NCBI GenBank assembly: GCA_947044405.1
Contig: CAMRHE010001097.1
Span: 160,804 to 224,803, forward strand
DNA length: 64,000 nucleotides
DNA from: Leptodactylus fallax
Taxonomy: Eukaryota; Chordata; Amphibia; Anura; Leptodactylidae
Direction: 5' to 3'
The notes under the pieces: model-generated
The model's input: the letters and a program-made list of their open reading frames with translations, nothing else
Databases searched by the model: none
Told to the model about the DNA's origin: nothing
Program-made: the position numbers and the translations under genes
In this document: positions 56,180-64,000 of the stretch, piece by piece
Position numbering within the stretch: position 1 is the first letter of the stretch
Layout: each line of letters opens with the position of its first letter

Positions 56180-57305
56180 ATCTCCAATTCTGTTCAGTGC
56201 TAGCTATATAGCTCCAAATGTTGATATTGCCCCAGTATTGGTGACTATTTGCAGCTAGATAAATGGATGTGATATATCATGCATTGTACGACAGTTTTCT
56301 GGTGTAGAATTCCTGAAAAATTTGCAGGTTTTGTTAAAAAAAATTCAATGTTTGCAAATTTTGCACTCTGCTTGCCATGTTTCAAAGAAGTGGATGTAGC
56401 ATGGCAAGGATCAAGGAAGGCCAAAGCAGGGATGCCCTGGTCCAACAAATTTATTATTACTTATGTCAGAAAACTGGTGTAGGATTCAATTCCAATGTAA
56501 AGGTGCTCCCATGGGGTCCATCAATTATTAAGGCCTGAGCCTTTTAATAATTCTGGAGCATATTGAAGAGCTTTTCCAGGACTATATTGATTGCTGTGGT
56601 CTATTCACTTCATACTTGTATAGTAGCTGGACCTGGTATTGAAGCTGAACTCCATTCATTTTAATGGGACTGAGCTGCAGCATGGTCATGTGACCCTTTG
56701 ACATGATGTCACTGACCTGAGAAGAAGAAGTGGAGCTCAACTCAATATCACAGACCTGAACAACACTTTTAATAAATCGTTCCCATTGTTTCCTAAAAGA
56801 CTGTAGATCACTAGGGATATTAGATACTTTCAGTAACCCTTGTAGAAGGTCTGCAAAGTGAGGAAGACGTTACTTGTTGTCACCTGTATTTGTGCAAATT
56901 TGATTCAGTTCAGTGTAAGGCTCTTGGTTTCCATTCGGGGATTCCATCGCCCATTCCACTTTTGAAGTGGATTTGGTTTCCCCCAAGCTGACCCGAAGAA
57001 CAGAAACCCGAGTGCAAGAGTGCACCTAGCATCAGTCAAGTGTTTGTATGTTATCAGCTAGTGTATTGTGATTTATACCTCTGTACAGAAAATGTCTTAA
57101 AAGATGTATAAGCATTTTTCCTGACTAGTTTTAAAATAACATGCAATTTTAAGATATTAATTCCTTTTTCAGGTGTAATACTAAAATACTAACGCCTACA
57201 TACTAATGATAAACTTGCTAAAGGTGCTTATCAGACTGCAGGTTTCCCAAACAAGTTAGAAAGTAATACTAGATTTTATTGGTCTGATTGCAGACAGAGT
57301 CATAG
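56180..57305. repeat. Fragments of MITEs in unassigned DNA
   Basis: 56560-56760 has CATTTTAATGGGACTGAGCTG, typical of a frog palindromic MITE. 56920-57045 matches the element at 17600-17870. The rest is unassigned; short frames are chance. Confidence 0.4.
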
Positions 57306-57655
57306 ACTGATGTAGGAAAATGCTGTAAAGTAAGAATGCTTTCAAAAATAGAAGTGCTAAAAGTCAATTAACAAAATTAAGTGAATAAACAAAAAGAGAA
57401 ATCTAAATCACATCAATATTTGGTGTGACTACCCATTGCCATCAAAATGTGACAGTGAGTTTGTTCCAACCTTAGATCTTCTGAGGATGCAGACTTGCTC
57501 AATTCCTTCTGTTTTTTCATGCAACCCCAGGCAGATCAGGGCTCCATATAGATGGATATTAATGGGATAACTCCTGATATTGTATACAGTATTTACTACA
57601 TTTACTGCTCTTTTTACATTCTGATCTATGGATGGTGACATGCATTTCTGTACAT
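57305..57655 (-). mobile_element. Decayed Tc1-like transposon fragment
   Basis: ATGCTGTAAAGTAAGAATGC, TCAATATTTGGTGTGAC and AGATCTTCTGAGGATGCAGA resemble the left end and the antisense start of the transposase of a Tc1 lineage I remember from fish and frogs. Only the first part is present and the frame is broken. The family is different from the other Tc1 copies here. Confidence 0.6.
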
Positions 57656-58439
57656 AAAGCTTAAGTTATGGCATTACATTGCATTAATATGGCATACTTC
57701 ATTTCATCACTATTGAGAACAAAGCCTTAGAAATGTTACAAGATGCAGTAAAATCTGACTGAATATCTGTATAATTTATAAAGCGAATTCTAGGCAAAGG
57801 GAAAGAAAGCTTGTTCAATAGATGAACTGAATGACGGACAGATGTGCCTCTTTATATAAACAGGCAGAAGTTAAAGAGGAGCTACTGTTTTACCGAAGAT
57901 TAAGTAAATGGGCAGGTCAGGTGGGCTTATCGTCCATCACTTTCAATTTCTATGTAAATGTATATTTCGACTTAAGAAGGCAGCAATTATAAAAGTTAGG
58001 GAGATCGGCTGTATTTCTTCCAGCAAGACACGTACCATGCTGTGCTCTGGAGCATTTCATTTCATTTCACTGTGAATTTCCTACTATCTACTTTCAAAGT
58101 TCTATAAGATTCCAAACCCATCAAAATATGTCAGAGAAGGTCAGGACGAAAATGTGAAGGTGCTTAGCATACAAAGTAGATAGAGTGGACAGACTTGTGA
58201 GCTGGTGCAGCCTTTTGTGTATACATGCCATGGTAAAAGTCAGTTATGTGGATTTTTTCCACAGTATGTGGATACTCTATATGTCAATTCTAGTCCTTGC
58301 TAAAGTACTTCCAGTGTAATTTGCAATCAGCAGATCAGCATGATTGAAGTATCTGACCATATCTATTGGAATAGCTTCAAAGAATTAATTATTTAATGAA
58401 CATTTTACAATAAAGAAACCCTAAAATACTTGTTAAAAT
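57656..58439. other. No recognised feature
   Basis: No element ends, domains or splice-bounded frames identified. Confidence 0.3.
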
Positions 58440-58710
58440 AATAATTTCCCATTATTTATATAGTGCCAATTTAATTCCCAGTGATTATTTCATTCACATC
58501 ATTCCCCGCACCTACTCACAATATAGACACACATACAAACATCTTTTTTTTTTTTTTTAAAGTTAGTTCACATATTAGTTTATTTTTAAGGTGTAGGAGG
58601 GAACTGGAGAAAACCAGGGACACTCATGAAATACAAATCCAAATGTCAAATTTGAAACTGGTCACAGTGCTGCAATCGAAAGTGTTAATCTCTGAGCCAA
58701 CATGCTACTC
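58440..58710 (-). mobile_element. Diverged copy of the L2-tailed SINE
   Basis: TTATTTATATAGTGCC at the left is the L2-type tail. GTAGGAGGGAACTGGAGAAA and ACAGTGCTGCAATCGAAAG...TTAATCTCTGAGCC at the right match the body and tRNA-like head of the copy at 27835. A T run at 58543 interrupts it. Confidence 0.65.
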
Positions 58711-59400
58711 AACAAAAAATTATATTTAAGAGTTGTCATAGATATTATACATATATACTATACAACAGGCATCAAGTAGAGATGAGCAAACTGATTTGTA
58801 ACAAGCCGGATTTTACAAAAATTTATCAATTGTTTTACAACAGTCTTAAGTGAACTAAAATGGTCACTGCAACATACATTGCACAGTGAATATATAGAGA
58901 AGATAGAGGAGAAGGATCATATGTGCTCAGTAAACGCCAAATGGGCTCAAAATCTCAAGTAAAAACACCAGGATACGTGTCTCTCCACAGAAGTCTCAAT
59001 GATGGGCAAAACGATATTCCCAATAAAACGACAGATTTTTTAAATGTCTATGATAAGGATCAGTTGCCAGTGATCACAGCCATCTCATCACCACTTTCAA
59101 TACTGTTATAGTTGTTGTGTTTGCACACATCTTCCCAATTTGAACACCTTACCTTAGGGGATTAAGGTGCTTTCTTGGGGTCACCTTTTGATATATATAT
59201 ATAGCTACTGGTTCTGCACAGGGAGTGCTTTCTTTGATTTTTCTACAGATCTGTTATTTCCATATGAGCTCTGCGACGTTAGCTGGCTTCTGGCATCCTA
59301 GAGTGATGTGATCTTGAGTCAGGCTTCTGTGTGTTTCTTTTCCTTCTCCATAACATGTAATTTACCACAGGGCCTTTCTGGACTGTGAACCATGTTTCCT
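58711..59400. other. Unassigned; AGAGATGAGC repeat start at 58776
   Basis: AGTAGAGATGAGCAAACTG resembles the repeat start at 26707. No gene. Confidence 0.35.
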
Positions 59401-61600
59401 TCATTTTATTCACTGACATAGATCCCTCGTAGTGATGTGGCACCTGCTGAGAAATCTATTTCTCCAAGTCAGAGCAGTCTTCCTCCTCTTTTTGATGAGT
59501 TGAATGAGAACAGTCAGCATTGTGTGCAAGCAGAGGAGGAAGACATGACTGTTGGTGGTGGAGGTAGTAGTGGCAGTGTTTGTGGTACTACTGCTGGTAG
59601 TCATTCTAGTAGGAACCTGGAGATGGAATTTATGAGGGTGTGCAGGAATCCCATGGTCATGATGAGTCAGAAAAAAGAGAAGGCAATGACATTGCCGATA
59701 TTGATTCTTTTGAACATAAAACCTGGCAACCGGGTGAGGGTGACAAAGTGGCGTCAGAGGAAGAGGGTGGTGGCAGTGGTGATTGTAATGATTCCAGCCA
59801 ATGCGCAGCCCCAACATCCAAAGAGCCTGTCTGGGACAGACCTAGGGAATCTCATGGGGTGGGGGTGTTGGCAGTGGTGATGGCAGTGGCAGACACATTT
59901 TCAGTGATGCTGGTACTGGCGACAATAACCACATGCAGTCATCTCCCATGTTGGATTTTTTTTTGTACATTTCCAAACTTAGCCAGTTTGTGTAGGAACA
60001 AATTTAGACACTACACCCCTGCTTACTCACATGAAAAGTAATCACCAGCTTATTTAGCAAAATAGTCTAGGCAGTGGCACTGGCAGGAGAAGTGAGCAAG
60101 ACTATGCTACTCCTTCCCCCCATGATCTTCCTTGTAGGCAGGCAACATCTATACTTAGCACATGGTCTTCGTTATCATTATCATCACCAACTGTTTTTCC
60201 TACTCCTTCTCCCCCTCCTATTCTACGCCAACATCAGTCACTGCTGTACCACTTAATGGATTCCAATGTGTTTCGCCAACTGTTGGCATGGGCTCAACCT
60301 CAATTGAGGATACCTAGCCGCTATTATTTACTAGGAAATCTGCCCTTGCCTTATATTGCCGTATATCGGAGAATGTGGGCCTTTCCTTGGATATGTTAGT
60401 CTGGGGAAAGGTGTACATCACCATCACCATAAAGTGATGTGCTGAAACTGGTGGTGCGGTGCTTTATTAATATGTGTGATGGCTTAAAAGAGGTGCATCT
60501 CATGGGCAGAAATGTGTCTGCACATTTCAGACATTCTTAAATTGCAAAAAAAACCTTCCTGGACTTGCAGCAACAAAGTTGTCTGAGGGAAGTGTGTCGG
60601 CTTCTGAAGCCCTTTGAAGAGGCCACCAAATTTGTCAGCAAATTATCTTACAGGAAACACCTACACTTATGCAATAAGGGATGGAAGAGGAGGATCAGCT
60701 TTTCAGTTCCACCTCTTGGTCAATGTCATCACCCTGGGTTGGCGCAAGGGGAACTAGCAGAGGATGAAGATCTATGTCAAGGTCATTATGGTGGAGAAGC
60801 TGGGACTTCTAGACAGGAAGAGGAAGAGATGGAGGAGGAAGACTCAAGTTTGGATGCAGAGGGAGCCTTTGATATGTCACAGGCACAGCCAGGGGATGAG
60901 GCTCACCATTATTTCTTTCAATGATGATGGTGATGACCACGCTGGCCAAGAATACCAACCAAGGCTGGCCCTGCACATGCTTGCATGCATGGTAGGCTGT
61001 ATGCTCCACTGCTTACACAGCGACAAGTGTATTATTAGCATCATGTAGAGCGATGAGTACTGGAAAGCAGTGCTCTTAGATCCTTGATATAAAGCCAAAA
61101 TGGGGGAATTCTTCCCTGCCTCCCAAAGGGAAGCAAAGTTGGAATATTATTGGGACAGGCTTGCTAGGCTTGCTACACTGCCAAGATAGCCTCTGCCTGC
61201 TCCCAGTCCACCTTAGTCAGCCAGCGCTCCACCACCTGCCAGTGTGACAGCTACAAGTAGCAGGAGTAAAAGTAGCAGCATCAATTTTCGCCTTGCAGCG
61301 CCAACAAGACCGAAAATAGGCAACTATTGCACCTGTAGGTACAGTCATACCTAGAGTGCACCTATATTCCAGACAATAACGTTGACCCCATGGAATTCTG
61401 GGACAATAGGTTAGAGCAGTGGAAGTTGCTGGCCCAGTTTGCATGGGAGTTTTATCTTGTCCAGCCTTTAGCGTAATGGCTGAGAGTGTTCAGTTCTGCC
61501 GGTGGCATTGTATTACATAGAAGGACCAAACTGTCCACTGCTAGAATTGAAAAAAATTACTTGAATCAAACATGAATCCATGAGGATTTTCACACAGTTG
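59400..61600 (+). mobile_element. Decayed hAT-superfamily transposon
   Basis: An acidic, glycine-rich N-terminal region (59437-59880, with EEEDMTVGGGGSSG) precedes a degenerate BED-finger-like segment near 59950-60050 (FFCTF, LASLC, then His-containing part). Catalytic-core wording (EVCRLLKPFEEATK) follows at 60590. The C-terminal dimerisation region is at 61390-61570. Terminal repeats and an 8-base duplication could not be found, so the borders are approximate. From 61600 to 62040, direct repeats GGCCTGGTCCATCACATT at 61721 and 61813 may be its 3' UTR. Confidence 0.7.
60560..61575 (+). pseudogene. hAT transposase C-terminal half, broken
   Basis: Pieces in several frames read QSCLREVCRLLKPFEEATKF, then an acidic insertion (EEEEMEEEDSSLDAEG), then YKAKMGEFFP near 61090 where hAT enzymes have the LDPRYK motif. 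Next come a YYWDRLARL segment and the dimerisation domain FWDNRLEQWKLLAQFAW and VFSSAGGIVLHRRTKLSTAR. The last block is the hAT C-terminal signature. At least four stops or frame changes separate the parts, and the catalytic acidic residues cannot be assigned with confidence. This is an old relic. Confidence 0.7.
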
Positions 61601-61918
61601 ATGCCTCCAAATTGCGCTGCTACTGTATCCCTGTATCATGTTCCATTTACTATACTATATTATATTACTATACTGCTGATGCTGCCTGCTACTCCTAAAC
61701 AACTGGACATCATCTCTTGCGGCCTGGTCCATCACATTATTCTACGCTGTACTGCCACTCATGTTGCCACAGCTAACACCGCTGCCACTACTCAGCCAGA
61801 CATGACCTGCGGCCTGGTCCATCACATTCCATCATACCACACTGTTGGCACAAGTCAAAACAGTAAATTTCCATATAAAATCATTGATTCTTGCAATGTA
61901 ATTTTCGCCATTATTGTC

Positions 61919-61945
<27 letters not shown>
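61919..61945. repeat. (TA)n microsatellite
   Basis: About 13 TA units. Confidence 0.97.
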
Positions 61946-61950
<5 letters not shown>

Positions 61951-64000
61951 CCATGGTCAAACACTTTTCCGAAAACAAAGAGTGTGTTTAATGTTAAAAT
62001 GTGTAAAAGCGAGTGTCAGTGCAGTGTATGGTTAAAATAGGAGTTTGTATCCACTGCTTGACATCCTTTTTTTTCCATAGACATATATGTCACTTTCATT
62101 TTGACATAATTTTGACTGTGTTTGCCTTATAGAGCTAGAAATTGGATATATATAGGTTCCTGGGAGCCCTGATAGTGTCATACACTTGGATTTAAGCCAA
62201 TTTAAGCTACAGTTCATACCAAGCTTTTTCAACCTGAAACAAATCTTTGGACTAAACCACCTGAAATAAAACTTATCTTAAGAGGGTCACACATCTCTAA
62301 TCTAGGCATCCACTTCCTTACTTAAGATTTGCTGACTATCCTATTTGAGTAATAAGGACTTGTTAAATTGACTTGTAGCCAAGAGCATGGGACTACAAGT
62401 TAAAACACTAACAGGGCAGAATTTACTTCTTTTAGTATCTTCTTTATCTTCCTTACCTTCCCTTACAAGACCTTCTTAAATTTTTGAATTTATAGATTTA
62501 CAGTAATTACAAGAATTACAGTAAGAATTATATGTGGTTGTAGTCAGTAGCTTGTCTTTCTTCTCTATGAAGATCTATAAACACCAGGATCTTCAGTGTT
62601 AAAATACAAAATATATAGATGTTTCTAATATGATCCCAATATAGATACTTTATTAACCAAATCTGCCCATTTATATGGCTTTTTCAGTAGGATGTCATGT
62701 ACTGGATAACAACGCCACGACCAAAAACAACAGTTAGAAAAAACTACACACTGTATAATCAAGACGTATGGATCAACTCAGTACCAGATACTCGGGATAA
62801 TGTACAAGAATGAGTGACAGTTGAACCTACCCCGGGAATGAATATGATTCATAAGATGCAGCCAAAACACAAGCAAACTACTCGGGCATTATAAACAAGG
62901 TAGAAGACTGTAAGGCCAAGCCTAGACGGAATAATAGAAAATCTGTCACTTAAGGCTGCACAGCGCCATTAAATACTAAAGAAAATCTGTAATTAAGTTT
63001 TAGATAACAAGGTCAGAATACTGTTAACCAGGAGCCAAGACTAATTATAAGCTACTGGCTTCTACTAGAGGGTGTGATGTATGCAAGCGAGCAGGCTATA
63101 CTTTCACAAATTACTCCCACCCTTAAATACAGCATCTTCTATGATATATTTTGAAGAATATAAAAATATCTGGGTACAAAAAATGAGATACTCAGCATCT
63201 TCACTCCATGAATCAACTTCTCTTAGGCCTCATGATCCTCCTATGTATTAATGAATATACAGTATATCAGAAGACCCCAGTCACTCTAGACTTCCTCGGA
63301 TGTTATTTCCAAATATTAGGTAAATACATAACTCACGGCTATCCACTATATTAGATCTGGGTGTTGAACTAGGATCCAGCAGCTTGGAGAGGGGAGAAGA
63401 GTTATACTCTCCTCCCTAGTTGTCCTAGTTATAAAGGTCTGCATTGATGTGTTTTTCAGATTACCAGATTGATTGGGCATCACTGCCTCATATGCTTTAC
63501 ATGACCTGGTTTAATCTATGTGCTCATTAATTGGACCAGATTACCACGGTAGGGTCTCTATTAAATATTATGCCCTATTTTTTAAAACAAGAATTTACAC
63601 AGGACTTCACTGATCCGGCGTCTTGTTCATCCCATTATTATGAAGATCGCATCAGATTACACCTAATTACATTTATTGACATCACACCTGCATACTTACA
63701 TACTGTGCATTGCTGTGGGATTAAATTATATTTGACCATTATAATTATATTTAATGCGGTTCTGCAGGCTGTATCTGTTGTTCTCTACTACCAAATATCC
63801 CTCCTACATGTGACACATCCGGCATCCTATCAATGCAGACTGCATCACTCAATAGGAGGGTCTTGGCAGCACCAACACATTAGCTTCCAGCGCCGCCCCG
63901 GAGGTGACTTAAGTGGGAGTGGCAAACAGGAGACCGCCATGTCATGGCCGGGGGCGGTGCGGAGGTGTAGCCTGGCCTTTTTTTTTTTTTTTTTAAACTG
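61946..64000. other. Unassigned to the window end
   Basis: No recognised gene or element. The last 130 bases are GC-rich (CGCCGCCCCGGAGGTG, GGCCGGGGGCGGTGCGGAGG) followed by a run of T, possibly a repeat edge. A partial element may continue past the window. Confidence 0.3.

Noticed and set aside
59437..59880. 147-codon frame read as a separate host gene
   Set aside because: Acidic glycine-rich wording and position upstream of BED and hAT core wording fit the N-terminal part of the hAT relic.

Overview
The window looks like amphibian nuclear DNA, most likely from a frog or toad. It is AT-rich, intron-scale and gene-poor, and almost everything recognisable is a transposable element. The mix is CR1 and L2 LINEs, a tRNA-headed SINE with an L2-type tail, many Tc1/mariner copies with TA target sites, palindromic MITEs, a BED/hAT relic, Ty3-like solo LTRs and a class I endogenous retrovirus. 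That mix, and several repeats I associate with anuran genomes, is the basis for the assignment; no species can be named from sequence alone. There are no bacterial operons, CRISPR arrays or stable RNA genes.

Host genes. The last two coding exons of a plus-strand, coiled-coil, Lys/Glu-rich protein lie at 1795-1978 and 5623-5811. They have canonical splice sites, a lysine-rich tail and an AATAAA at 5939. An L2 LINE sits in the intron between them. Two weaker minus-strand candidates are an 81-base phase-symmetric exon (48833-48913) and a possible terminal exon with its own poly(A) signal (53547-53779). I could not name any of these genes.

Layout. 1-1.24 kb: 3' end of a CR1 LINE with an open reverse transcriptase frame. 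1.8-6.0 kb: the host gene 3' end with the L2 insertion and two MITEs. 6-19.4 kb: mostly unassigned DNA with MITEs and two diverged LTR-like copies at 9 and 10 kb. 19.98-21.58 kb: Tc1-like transposon with one frameshift. 23.7-26.5 kb: heavily deleted retrovirus on the minus strand. 26.7-31.7 kb: SINE, minisatellite, Tc1-derived MITE and a long element with TACCGT-type ends. 32.3-33.6 kb: IR/DR-type Tc1 element. 36.0-36.9 kb: large inverted repeat. 37.6-39.2 kb: second IR/DR-type Tc1 element, minus strand. 39.4-43.3 kb: degenerate tandem array of units about 335-410 bases long, with one block inverted. 43.8-44.1 kb: full-length palindrome. 45.0-45.6 kb: head-to-head minisatellite. 45.86-48.15 kb: Tc1 element split by a solo LTR with a perfect 5-base target duplication. 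50.1-52.1 and 54.6-56.2 kb: two copies of one mariner-superfamily element. 57.3 kb: Tc1 relic. 59.4-61.6 kb: hAT relic. The rest is unassigned.

How the parts relate. The SINE at 27.8-28.1 kb carries the same 3' tail as the L2 LINE at 4.0 kb, which shows the usual parasite and partner relation. The 182-base MITE at 16.07 kb is an internal deletion of the Tc1 family at 45.86 kb. All four near-complete Tc1 transposases are disabled by one or a few changes, so none looks active from this window. I found no convincing new biological system. The most informative items are the nested LTR, the paired mariner copies, the retroviral fusion junctions and the three candidate host exons.
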